41,612 bases of DNA from CAWUKT01 sp963923035 (GTDB taxonomy: Bacteria > Bacteroidota > Bacteroidia > J057 > JADKCL01): positions 1 through 41,612 of the forward strand of contig CAWUKT010000062.1 in the NCBI GenBank assembly GCA_963923035.1, read 5' to 3'. The notes beneath the pieces were generated by a model, which did not search any database, had not been told where the DNA came from, and worked only from the letters and a program-made list of their open reading frames with translations. A program made the position numbers and the translations under genes. This document shows positions 23,320 through 32,003 of the stretch, in pieces (position 1 is the stretch's first letter; each line of letters starts with the position of its first letter).

Positions 23320-26300
23320 ATGCAGCAGAAAATCAAACGGGTACTCATTGCCAACCGCGGCGAAATCGCCATTCGAATTTTTAGAGCGTGTGTTGAAATG
23401 GGGCTGGAAACAGTTGCCATTTATACCTACGAAGACCGCTACTCCCTCCACCGTTACAAAGCCGACGAAGCCTACCAGGTCGGGGCCGACGATGATCCGC
23501 TCAAGCCGTATCTGGACATTGAGGAGATTCTGAGGGTGGCCAAGGAAAACAAATGCGATGCCATCCACCCCGGCTACGGTTTTCTGTCCGAGAATGTCAA
23601 CTTTGCCCGCCGCTGTGGCGAGGAAGGGATCATCTTCATTGGCCCCAAACCCGAAGTCATGGCTCAGTTGGGGGACAAAGTAGCGGCCAAAAAGATTGCG
23701 CGGGCGGCGAACGTGCCGGTCATTGAAGATTCCAACGAGGACCTGAACGATGTGGAGATTGCCGTGAAGGAAGGGGAAAGAATTGGGTATCCGGTGATGT
23801 TGAAAGCCGCTTCTGGTGGTGGGGGACGGGGAATGCGGGTGTGTCGAAATGAAGTGGATTTGAGAAAAGCCTACGTGGAAGCGCGCTCGGAGGCGAAAAA
23901 AGCCTTTGGGGACGACACGGTGTTTTTGGAAAAATTCGTCGAGAAACCCAAGCACATCGAGGTCCAGATCATGGCCGACAACTACGGCCACCGGGTCCAC
24001 CTTTTCGAGCGAGACTGCTCGGTCCAGCGCCGTTTCCAAAAAGTTATCGAGGTCGCGCCTTCCGTCGGCTTGCCCCAGGCCACCCGCGACCAGCTCTACC
24101 AATACGCCCTCCAAATCGCCAACCAGACGAATTACAACAACGTTGGCACTGTGGAATTCCTCGTGGACCAGGCGGGCGAGGTCTACTTCATCGAAGTGAA
24201 CCCGCGCATCCAGGTCGAGCATACCGTCACGGAGATGATTACGGGTGTGGATCTGATCAAGTGCCAGATTTTCATCGCGGAGGGCCACCGCTTGGAAAGT
24301 GAAGAAATCGGCATCCAGGGCCAGGCCCAAATCCAAAAAGTCGGCATGGCACTCCAATGCCGGATCACGACGGAAGATCCCGGCAAGGATTTCCGTCCCG
24401 ATTACGGGACCATCATCGCATACCGGAGTGCCTCCGGTTTCGGCATCCGCCTCGACGGCGGCTCCATCTACCCCGGCGTCCGGGTCAGTCCCTTTTTCGA
24501 CTCCATGCTCGTCAAGGTCAGCGCCCAGGCCATGGACCTGAGCGCCGCCGCCTCCAAAATGGTCCGCGCCCTCAAAGAATTCCGTGTGCGCGGCGTCAGC
24601 ACGAACATCCTGTTCCTCCTGAACATCCTCCAAAACGAGACCTTCATCACCGGGAAAGCCACGGTCAATTTCATCCAGGACAACCCGGAGCTGTTCCGCA
24701 TGCCCGGTCGCCAGGACCGCGGCACCCGCATCCTCCGTTTCCTCGCCGACACCACCGTCAACGGCAATCCCGACGTCAAATTTGTCGATCCCGACCGCAA
24801 GTTCATCAAGCCCGTTGTACCCGCTTACGATCCCGATCAACAGCCCGTGGGCACCTACCAAAAATTACAGGAGTTGGGCGGGGAAGGCTTTGCGAAGTGG
24901 TTGAAGGCGGAGAAAAAAATCCATTATACCGACACGACCCTCCGCGATGCCCACCAGAGTCTCTTGGCGACGCGGATGCGGACCATCGATATGCTCGAGC
25001 CCGCGGCGAGTTTTGCCCGGCATTTCCCCCAAACCTTCTCCATGGAAACCTGGGGCGGCGCCACCTTCGACGTTTGCCTCCGCTTCCTCCACGAAGATCC
25101 CTGGGAACGCCTCCGAAAACTCCGGGAACGCGTCCCGAACATCCTGTTCCAGATGCTCCTCCGCGGCTCCAATGGCGTCGGTTACAAAGCCTATCCCGAC
25201 AACCTCATCGTCGATTTCATCAAACAGGCCCACGAAACCGGGATTGACCTCTTCCGCATCTTTGATTCCCTGAATTGGGTCAAGGCCATGGAAGTCAGCA
25301 TCAATACCGTGCGGAAGGAAAAGAATGCGCTGGCCGAGGTGGCGATTTGCTATACGGGGAATATCCTCGACGGCAGCCGCTCCAAGTACACGCTGGATTA
25401 TTACCTCCAGTTGGCGAAGGACCTGGAAAATGCCGGCGCGCACATCATCGCGATCAAGGACATGGCCGGTCTCCTCAAGCCTCAGGCCGCCAAATTGCTG
25501 GTGGAAGGCCTGCGGGACACCGTTGATTTGCCCCTCCATTTGCATACCCACGACACCTCCGGCCTCCAGACCACGACCTATATGAAGGCCATCGAAGCCG
25601 GGGTGGACATCGTCGATGTGGCCCTGGGCGGTGTTTCCGGACTGACCTCCCAACCCAGTTTCAATACTGTGGTGGAGATGATGCAGTTCCACGAACGGGA
25701 AAACCCCTACAATGTGGCCGATCTGGAAGCCTTTAGCCGCTATTGGGAAGTGGTTCGGGAGCAATACTATCCGTTTGAGTCGGGCTTGTTGGCATCGACT
25801 GCGAGCGTGTACCGCCACGAGATTCCGGGCGGCCAGTTCAGTAACCTCAAGCGACAGGCCCTGGAACTAGGCTTGAAAGACAAGTGGGACCGGGTGGTCG
25901 AGGCCTATGCGGAGGTGAACGAACTCTTTGGTGACATTGTGAAGGTGACGCCGAGTTCGAAAGTGGTTGGCGACATGGCCCTGCTGATGGTATCGAAAGG
26001 CTGGACCAAATTGGATATTCTGGAAAATGGCCATACGATCAGTTTCCCTGAATCGGTCAAGCAATTCTTCCGGGGCGATCTCGGTCAGCCCTACCAAGGC
26101 TTCCCCGAAGTCCTGCAAGCCATGGTCCTGAAGGACGAAAAGCCCTATTCCACCCGTCCCAACGAGCAAATGCCGCCCCTGGACATGGACGCGGAGAAAA
26201 AAGCCTATACTGAGAAATTTGACGAGGTTCCGACCCTCAACAACTTGTTGTCCTGGCTGCTGTACCCGAAGGTCTTCGAGAAGTACCACCAGATGCGCGA

Positions 26301-26769
26301 AGATTTTGGGGTGATCGAGAAAGTGCCGACGCTGAATTTCTTCTTCGGCATGAAGCCAGGTGAAGAGGCTACGGTGGAAATCGCGAAGGGAAAAACGATC
26401 CTGATCGAGCTCCAGGCCATTTCCAAGCCCATGGAAGGCGGGGAGCGGATGGTCTTCTTCAAATTGAACGGGCAGAACCGGACCTTGCGCGTGCAGGACC
26501 GGTCGCTGGACATGCAGAAGGCCACGAATCCCAAGGCCAGCCCGGGGAATCCACTGGAAGTCGGCTCTCCCTTGCAGGGGATGTTGAGCAAGGTCTACGT
26601 GCAGCCCGGCCAGAAAGTGGAAGCCAACGAAGCCCTGTTCATCATCGAGGCCATGAAAATGGAAAATACCATCGTCGCGCCCAAGGAGGGCGTCGTCGAA
26701 GATGTCCACCTCACCGAGGGCACCTTGGTGGATGTCGCCGACTTGATCGTGCGGATGAAAGGGGAATAA
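23320..26769 (+). CDS. pyc: Pyruvate carboxylase
   Basis: 1149 residues, the length of the single-chain enzyme. It carboxylates pyruvate to oxaloacetate with biotin, bicarbonate and ATP, replenishing the TCA cycle. Domains seen: biotin carboxylase (about 1-460) starting KRVLIANRGEIAIRIFRAC with the ATP-grasp glycine loop ASGGGGRGM (164-172); the carboxyltransferase barrel starting DTTLRDAHQSLLATRMRT (from D538) with metal-binding HTHDTSG; and a C-terminal biotin carrier domain with EAMKMEN where K1113 is biotinylated. The ATG at 23320 gives the standard N terminus. No birA is nearby. It converges tail to tail on the GH113-like gene with only 3 bp between stops, where a small GAATAA/TTATTC palindrome spans the junction. 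Confidence 0.97.
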   Translation: MQQKIKRVLIANRGEIAIRIFRACVEMGLETVAIYTYEDRYSLHRYKADEAYQVGADDDPLKPYLDIEEILRVAKENKCDAIHPGYGFLSENVNFARRCGEEGIIFIGPKPEVMAQLGDKVAAKKIARAANVPVIEDSNEDLNDVEIAVKEGERIGYPVMLKAASGGGGRGMRVCRNEVDLRKAYVEARSEAKKAFGDDTVFLEKFVEKPKHIEVQIMADNYGHRVHLFERDCSVQRRFQKVIEVAPSVGLPQATRDQLYQYALQIANQTNYNNVGTVEFLVDQAGEVYFIEVNPRIQVEHTVTEMITGVDLIKCQIFIAEGHRLESEEIGIQGQAQIQKVGMALQCRITTEDPGKDFRPDYGTIIAYRSASGFGIRLDGGSIYPGVRVSPFFDSMLVKVSAQAMDLSAAASKMVRALKEFRVRGVSTNILFLLNILQNETFITGKATVNFIQDNPELFRMPGRQDRGTRILRFLADTTVNGNPDVKFVDPDRKFIKPVVPAYDPDQQPVGTYQKLQELGGEGFAKWLKAEKKIHYTDTTLRDAHQSLLATRMRTIDMLEPAASFARHFPQTFSMETWGGATFDVCLRFLHEDPWERLRKLRERVPNILFQMLLRGSNGVGYKAYPDNLIVDFIKQAHETGIDLFRIFDSLNWVKAMEVSINTVRKEKNALAEVAICYTGNILDGSRSKYTLDYYLQLAKDLENAGAHIIAIKDMAGLLKPQAAKLLVEGLRDTVDLPLHLHTHDTSGLQTTTYMKAIEAGVDIVDVALGGVSGLTSQPSFNTVVEMMQFHERENPYNVADLEAFSRYWEVVREQYYPFESGLLASTASVYRHEIPGGQFSNLKRQALELGLKDKWDRVVEAYAEVNELFGDIVKVTPSSKVVGDMALLMVSKGWTKLDILENGHTISFPESVKQFFRGDLGQPYQGFPEVLQAMVLKDEKPYSTRPNEQMPPLDMDAEKKAYTEKFDEVPTLNNLLSWLLYPKVFEKYHQMREDFGVIEKVPTLNFFFGMKPGEEATVEIAKGKTILIELQAISKPMEGGERMVFFKLNGQNRTLRVQDRSLDMQKATNPKASPGNPLEVGSPLQGMLSKVYVQPGQKVEANEALFIIEAMKMENTIVAPKEGVVEDVHLTEGTLVDVADLIVRMKGE

Positions 26770-26772
26770 AGG

Positions 26773-28230
26773 TTATTCTTCGCGGAACGTCCGGAGAATG
26801 GGAAGCAGGGAGTCCTGCGACGCCTTGCCAATGAGAACGCTGAAGGGATCGTCGTCCAGGTGGTATTCGTGGGAAGTGAACTTCCAGTAAAGAATTCCCG
26901 CCAGCGGGAACTCCTTTTCATTCACTGCGTTACGCAGTGCTTCCAAAGCCATATTGCGCTCGTTCAGGTCCTGCGGCTGCTCCCGCCAAATGACCAGCGA
27001 GTCCTTCAGGGCATGTTCCAGGAGAATGAATCCATCGCCCTGCCAGGGGCTCAAGGTCGATCCCGAATACTGGGAATAGCCCAGTTCCGTGAAAATGACT
27101 GGCATCGTATCCAGGCCGTTTTGAGCCTTGAAAGCCTCAATTTCATCCAAAACCCCTGACCACGACTCCTGAAACAATTCTGGCGTCGGTTCCTCTTCGA
27201 AATGGCGCAGCGGAAAATAGGCGTTGATCCCGATACAATCCAATTTGTCCCAGAACTTGATCTCCTGGTAGTTGTCGAAATTGGCCGCTACCGTCAATTT
27301 ACCCTTGTAATCGTGGCGGATGCCACGAATCAGCCGCTCCCAGTAATCGTTTTGGATGGTCCGCCGGACATTGATGGCGTGCATTTGATCGGTGGAATCG
27401 GAAAACGCCACTGTTTCCGCCCATTTCTTCTTGGCCGCGCTCTGGTCGACGAGGTATTGGGACAAATCGGTATAGTTGGGCGCATTGTAGACAAACAAAT
27501 GCTCCTCTTTCAATCGATTTTTCCCCGCCGCCAATACTTTATCGTGGTAGCGTTTTTGTTTTGCATCGTTCAAAAAATACTCTTCCAAACCCGGCACTTC
27601 ATCCACAATGGTCGTACTGAACAAAGCATTCATTTCACTGCCCAAGACCACCATGTCAACCTTTTCCTCCTCCGCAATCCGAGACCACTTGTTCGCGAAA
27701 TCATAGTATTGTTCGAACCAACGCCAGAGGAAATACTCTGATTCCGGGCGAATCATCCCGTGCCACAGGAATTTATTTTCGGAGAAAGCGTGGTCCATTT
27801 GGAGCCGCAGAATGAGGACCACCTTCATACCAGCCGCCTTGGCCAGCCGAATCTCCTGGATGAGGCCGTGCATACGGTCAGGATACCAAAGATTGTTGTC
27901 ATTCCAACGGCCCTGGTGGGCGTAAACAGTAACTTCCACCGTGTTCATGCCCGATTCCAGCATTGACCGAATCCACCGGTCCTGGTCCCCTTCATTGATC
28001 TGAATGCCGCCCACCCAAAAATCAGGACTTTGAACCGGCGCAAAATCCGCCTGGGTCCACGAACCTCGAGGAACCTCACCGGATCTCTCCGAAGTGGACA
28101 ATCCTGCATACTGTACCTCTCCCGAAAAATCTCGGAAAAACGTGTCCCAATTAAGTCCCAGGATAACGCCAGCTCCCAATCCCAGCACCAAGAAAACGAG
28201 TCGTGTATACCTTTTCATTTCCGGCGGCAA
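26773..28230 (-). CDS. GH113-like beta-mannanase-type glycoside hydrolase
   Basis: 485 residues from 28230; the ATG at residue 5 (28218) is equally possible. An N-terminal uncleaved-type anchor (about 10-26, LVFLVLGLGAGVILGLN) precedes a TIM-barrel hydrolase. Family features seen: GMNTVEVTVYAHQGRW (94-109), the probable acid/base E199 in VVLGSEMNA, and the probable nucleophile E382 in IFTELGYSQ. This pattern fits glycoside hydrolase family 113, whose known members are beta-1,4-mannanases. The enzyme would be membrane-tethered and face the periplasm. The substrate is inferred from the family only. A GH53 gene lies further downstream on the same strand, but an opposite-strand lipoprotein gene intervenes, so they are not one operon. 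Confidence 0.82.
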   Translation of the reverse strand: MPPEMKRYTRLVFLVLGLGAGVILGLNWDTFFRDFSGEVQYAGLSTSERSGEVPRGSWTQADFAPVQSPDFWVGGIQINEGDQDRWIRSMLESGMNTVEVTVYAHQGRWNDNNLWYPDRMHGLIQEIRLAKAAGMKVVLILRLQMDHAFSENKFLWHGMIRPESEYFLWRWFEQYYDFANKWSRIAEEEKVDMVVLGSEMNALFSTTIVDEVPGLEEYFLNDAKQKRYHDKVLAAGKNRLKEEHLFVYNAPNYTDLSQYLVDQSAAKKKWAETVAFSDSTDQMHAINVRRTIQNDYWERLIRGIRHDYKGKLTVAANFDNYQEIKFWDKLDCIGINAYFPLRHFEEEPTPELFQESWSGVLDEIEAFKAQNGLDTMPVIFTELGYSQYSGSTLSPWQGDGFILLEHALKDSLVIWREQPQDLNERNMALEALRNAVNEKEFPLAGILYWKFTSHEYHLDDDPFSVLIGKASQDSLLPILRTFREE

Positions 28231-28364
28231 GCTAGGGATTTTTGAGATAAGATGGCGTTGGAAATGCCTGATATGCGGCAGTAAAATGGATTCAACGGTG
28301 TTTTTTATTTCGGCCCAAAGAATTGATTATTTTACCCTCCCAACCCAAAGAAAACTGTACCCGC

Positions 28365-29255
28365 ATGAAATGGTTTGCGATTGGATATATCCTTTTCAGT
28401 GTATTTATGTTCCAGGCTTGTCAGGAAAATCCTCCTCAAGATTCCGAGACACCCGCCCCGGAAATTGAACCAGAGCCAGAACCTGTCCGGCCGAGAAAAG
28501 TCAGTTGGGAAGAAATGGAGGCAGGAAAATTAGACGTCGGAACCCCCATCATCGTGGATGCCTACGTGGGATCGCTGCCGGGATTCCTCACCTTGGGGAG
28601 GGACTTTCAGGACCTGGACATGTATCCCCGCCGAAACCAGGCGGGAGGCTATCACCTCGTCGCCGAGGTGCCCGTAGGAAGTGGCGTCGACCAGGTCGCC
28701 CCCTTGCCCACCAGCTTCCAGCAATCCGACCTCCAAATCCGCACCGGAGATTCGACCTTCGCCGGCGTGGCCCAGCCCATCCGCTTGCACGGGACCTGGC
28801 AGCCCGATGAAGACCCCAAAATGGACCGAATCCGCGTGGACAGCACCGATTTCATGGATTTGGCTTTCGACGAGCGCGTTTTTTCCACTGCCCAAGCCCT
28901 GACCGACAGCATCATCGCAGACTCCACCTTCGATGGCGGCTACGTCTACCTCGACGGCAAGCTAACCATGCCCTGGTCCTTGTTCAGCGTCTTCAGCGAC
29001 CGGTATTCGATCATTGTCACCGCCGACCAAACCGAGGAAATTTCGACGGTCTCCATCCGCATCGGGCAGGAACCCAGCACCATGGACACTGTGCCCCCGG
29101 AATACGACCGGAACGACATGGTCCTGCGGGACTATAACGGAAAGGTACACAAAGGGGAATCCCGCTACCGGATTTACGGAACCTTCAACCGCTATGAGGA
29201 TGCGAAGGTGGATTTGCCGGGAAAATTTGAAGCGGAGGAATTGGTGAAAGAATAA
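28365..29255 (+). CDS. Hypothetical lipoprotein
   Basis: 296 residues from the ATG at 28365 (MKWFAIGYILFSVF...). An upstream in-frame ATG at 28323 would add a polar leader in front of the signal peptide and is rejected. The signal ends MFQAC, a loose Bacteroidota lipobox with Cys19, followed by a Pro/Glu-rich tether (PAPEIEPEPEPVRPRK). The mature region is acidic with repeated Asp-Ser and beta-like segments; I recognise no family. The sequence GTPIIVDAYVGS with later YVYLDGKL and YRIYGTFNRYEDAKV suggests small beta-barrel domains of the OB or lipocalin type, but this is weak. It converges on the GH53 gene with no base between the two stop codons. Confidence 0.8.
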   Translation: MKWFAIGYILFSVFMFQACQENPPQDSETPAPEIEPEPEPVRPRKVSWEEMEAGKLDVGTPIIVDAYVGSLPGFLTLGRDFQDLDMYPRRNQAGGYHLVAEVPVGSGVDQVAPLPTSFQQSDLQIRTGDSTFAGVAQPIRLHGTWQPDEDPKMDRIRVDSTDFMDLAFDERVFSTAQALTDSIIADSTFDGGYVYLDGKLTMPWSLFSVFSDRYSIIVTADQTEEISTVSIRIGQEPSTMDTVPPEYDRNDMVLRDYNGKVHKGESRYRIYGTFNRYEDAKVDLPGKFEAEELVKE

Positions 29256-30359
29256 TCAGGGACTTCCCAGCGCTTGGAGTGCGGGCAGAGCTTTATGGTC
29301 AAAATCAAATAGGGCCTGGTTTTCCCAGGTCGATCCATCCGAGGCCGATTCGCCTTTCCAGGCCACCCATTCTCCCCCCCAATAGCACATGCCCATTCCC
29401 CGCGTTACCTCATCCGCCACAATGGACTTGATCCGCGCCACAAAAGCCTGCTGTCCGGCGGGCGTCGCCGGATAATCGGGCAAAATGAGGTGGTCATTCA
29501 GCCCCACGATATTGTTCGTGGCATCTTCCCAACCCAAGGTGAAGGGATAAGCGGTCTCGGCCAGCAAAATGTCCTTTTTGTGGGTCTCGCTGATTTGTTG
29601 GAGGATGGTGGAAAGGAAATTGAGGTCGGTGCCGTGCCAAATGGGATAATAGGACAAAGCCATCAGGTCGTAATCGAGGGCTTGGACCTGGTCGAAGAAC
29701 CAAGCTGCGCCGGTCAGGCTTCCGTAGTGGAGGACAATCCTGGTCGATGGCGACTCCCTCCGCACCGCCGCGATGGCGGTATCGGCCAGGGCCAGGAATT
29801 GCTCGGGAGCATCGATCAGGTGCCCCTGGGGATAGAGAAAACCATTATTGATTTCGTTGCCAACCTGGATCAGGTCGGGCTCCAGGTCGGCCACCACCCG
29901 CCGCGTATAGCCATAGACACTGTCCTGAAGGGCGGCGAGGGAAAGTCCCTGCCAACGTTGGGGAGTTACCTGATTCGCGGGATCGGCCCACGACTCCGAG
30001 TAGTGGACCGTCAACCAGGTCTGGAAGCCTTTGTCGTGGAGTTCCTCTGAGAATTGTTTGACCTCCGAAAAGCCGGACCTTCCTCCTACGGGGTCCACCC
30101 AAAGCCGCAAGCGAACCGTGTTCACCCCGGCCAATTGCAGCAGTTCCAATGGATCGGCGGGCTGACCCGCCGAATTGTAGAAGGGAATCCCCGCGTCCCG
30201 GATTTCGGGATAAAACGAAAAATCCGCCGCCGAGACCCAGGCCCTTAGCGGTTCGGCTTCGGGGGGCAATGCTTCGGGATCGGGGTCTTTTTTGCAGCTT
30301 GAGGCCAACAAAATGACCGCCCCCATCATCCAAACCATGAGATGAAAAGGCCGGAACAT
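29256..30359 (-). CDS. GH53 endo-beta-1,4-galactanase lipoprotein
   Basis: 367 residues. The lipobox LLASSC (Cys22), followed by KKDPDPEA, places the enzyme as an envelope lipoprotein. The (beta/alpha)8 domain shows family 53 landmarks: GVNTVRLRLWVDP (78-90), the proposed acid/base E169 in QVGNEINNG, the proposed nucleophile E268 in LLAETAYPF, and GMGMCYWGGEW near the end. Family 53 enzymes cut beta-1,4-galactan side chains of pectin, pointing to plant or algal polysaccharide use. No SusC/SusD pair is in the window, so it is not part of a visible polysaccharide utilisation locus. It lies downstream of gdhA, from which a hairpin terminator separates it. Confidence 0.88.
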   Translation of the reverse strand: MFRPFHLMVWMMGAVILLASSCKKDPDPEALPPEAEPLRAWVSAADFSFYPEIRDAGIPFYNSAGQPADPLELLQLAGVNTVRLRLWVDPVGGRSGFSEVKQFSEELHDKGFQTWLTVHYSESWADPANQVTPQRWQGLSLAALQDSVYGYTRRVVADLEPDLIQVGNEINNGFLYPQGHLIDAPEQFLALADTAIAAVRRESPSTRIVLHYGSLTGAAWFFDQVQALDYDLMALSYYPIWHGTDLNFLSTILQQISETHKKDILLAETAYPFTLGWEDATNNIVGLNDHLILPDYPATPAGQQAFVARIKSIVADEVTRGMGMCYWGGEWVAWKGESASDGSTWENQALFDFDHKALPALQALGSP

Positions 30360-30376
30360 GGGTTAAGATAAACAGA

Positions 30377-30409
30377 AATCGCCCGAAAACCTGTGATTCT
30401 CGGGCGATT
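30377..30409 (-). terminator. Hairpin terminator after gdhA
   Basis: A 10-bp perfect stem, AATCGCCCGA (30377-30386) with TCGGGCGATT (30400-30409), lies 16 bp past the gdhA stop on the minus strand. It is followed on that strand by TCTGTTT, a short U-containing tail. It falls between gdhA and the GH53 gene and probably ends the gdhA transcript. Confidence 0.75.
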
Positions 30410-30425
30410 GAGCGGGTTCGGTTAA

Positions 30426-31778
30426 TCAGACGACGCCCTGGTCCAACATGGCATCGGCGACCTTGACAAAGCCGGCAATGTTCGCGCCTTTGACGTAGTC
30501 GATGAAATCACCGTCCTTCCCGTAGGTGGTGCAGGCAGTGTGGATCGAAGCCATGATGTCCCGCAAGCGCCGGTCGACTTCCTCCGCCGACCAGCTCAGG
30601 CGGAGGGAATTCTGGGACATTTCCAGACCAGACGTGGCGACCCCGCCGGCGTTGGCCGCTTTTCCGGGGCCGAAGAGGATTTTGGAGGCGAGGAAATGGT
30701 GGATGGCCTCGGGCGTCGAGGGCATATTCGCGCCCTCAGCCACACAGATGCAGCCATTCGCCACCAAGGTCTTGGCCTCCTCCCCGTTCAACTCATTTTG
30801 CGTCGCACAAGGCAGCGCAATCTCCCCGGCAATCCCCCAAGGCCGCTTACCTGCGTGGTATTCCACACCCTCGAATTGCTCCGCGTACTCCCGAATCCGT
30901 CCCCGCCGTTCATTCTTCAGCGCCTTGATCCACGCCAATTTTTCTTCGTCGATTCCTGCCGGGTCGTAGATAAAACCGCCGGAATCGGACAGGGTCACGA
31001 CTTTCGCGCCGAGGGCCGTCGCCTTTTCGCAGGCGTGCTGGGCCACATTTCCGGCTCCCGAAATCACCACGGTTTTTCCCTGGAAAGATTCCCCCCGGGT
31101 ATTCAGCATGGATTCCGCAAAGTAGACGGCTCCGTATCCAGTGGCTTCGGGCCGCATCAACGAGCCGCCCCAGCCCAAGCCTTTGCCCGTCAAGACGCCC
31201 GTAAATTCATTCTTCAGCCGCTTGTACTGTCCGAACATATAGCCAATTTCCCGGCCGCCCACACCAATGTCCCCCGCGGGCACATCCGTATTGGGACCAA
31301 TATGCCGGTACAATTCGGTCATGAACGACTGGCAAAAGCGCATGACTTCGAGGTCCGATTTGCCCTTGGGATTGAAATCGGAGCCGCCTTTCCCACCGCC
31401 CATGGGCAGGGTGGTCAGGGAATTTTTTAGCACCTGTTCAAAGCCCAGGAACTTCAACACCGACAGGTTGACGGAGGGATGGAAGCGCAATCCACCCTTG
31501 TAAGGGCCAATGGCGGAGTTAAATTCGACCCGGAATCCCCGGTTGACCTGGATTTCGCCCTGGTCGTCGACCCAGGGAACCCGGAACTGGATCACCCGTT
31601 CCGGCTCGACCAAACGGTCGAGGATCCGGGCCTTTTTGTAGCGCGGATTCGCCTCCACAAAAGGCACGATCACTTCGGCGACTTCTTCGACGGCCTGCAA
31701 AAACTCAGTCTCATGGGGATTGCGGGCTGCCACCCGCTCCAGAAAAGCCGCAGTTTCGGCTTGATGGGTTGTACTCAT
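30426..31778 (-). CDS. gdhA: NADP-type glutamate dehydrogenase
   Basis: 450 residues from the ATG at 31778. An upstream TTG at 31793 is possible, but the ATG fits the hexameric class (about 447-450). It reductively aminates 2-oxoglutarate with ammonium to make glutamate. Seen: substrate loop GPYKGGLRFHP (K94), catalytic PMGGGKGGSDF (K130), DVPAGDIGVGGREIGYM, and the dinucleotide fold VVISGAGNVAQHA followed by VVTLSDSGG. The Ser after the second strand rather than an acidic residue fits NADP(H). A hairpin terminator follows, so it is probably monocistronic. The promoter lies in the 225-bp divergent gap with the serine hydrolase gene. It links nitrogen assimilation to the 2-oxoglutarate pool used by sucAB. 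Confidence 0.96.
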   Translation of the reverse strand: MSTTHQAETAAFLERVAARNPHETEFLQAVEEVAEVIVPFVEANPRYKKARILDRLVEPERVIQFRVPWVDDQGEIQVNRGFRVEFNSAIGPYKGGLRFHPSVNLSVLKFLGFEQVLKNSLTTLPMGGGKGGSDFNPKGKSDLEVMRFCQSFMTELYRHIGPNTDVPAGDIGVGGREIGYMFGQYKRLKNEFTGVLTGKGLGWGGSLMRPEATGYGAVYFAESMLNTRGESFQGKTVVISGAGNVAQHACEKATALGAKVVTLSDSGGFIYDPAGIDEEKLAWIKALKNERRGRIREYAEQFEGVEYHAGKRPWGIAGEIALPCATQNELNGEEAKTLVANGCICVAEGANMPSTPEAIHHFLASKILFGPGKAANAGGVATSGLEMSQNSLRLSWSAEEVDRRLRDIMASIHTACTTYGKDGDFIDYVKGANIAGFVKVADAMLDQGVV

Positions 31779-32003
31779 AACTATGTTTTCCAAATTGAAT
31801 GCTTACTGAACACTTTTGATGGGTCAAAGTTCACGCAACTCCACCAGCATCCCCTTCACAAACCCCGGGAATCGTAACACAAAGACTCGAAAGGCAATGA
31901 GAAGAGGGCTCTGGCCTCTAAATGGATCGGGAAAATGAATTGGGCTCAAATAGCGGTTGGCATTCCTTGAATCACCCAAAATCGTTACTTTTAGGCAAAT
32001 CCG
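31779..32003. promoter_or_regulatory. Divergent gdhA / serine hydrolase promoter region
   Basis: A 225-bp gap between divergent genes. For the plus strand, a TACTTTTA element (about 31987-31994; seven of eight to TAnnTTTG) sits about 10 bp before the start of the serine hydrolase gene. For gdhA, the minus strand has TTTG and TCAATTTG-like boxes, but their spacing (about 26 bp) is poor. No coding sequence or RNA structure was recognised. Confidence 0.35.

Noticed and set aside
26764..26778. GAATAA/TTATTC palindrome as a bidirectional terminator
   Set aside because: A six-base A/T-rich stem with no T-run is too weak to call.
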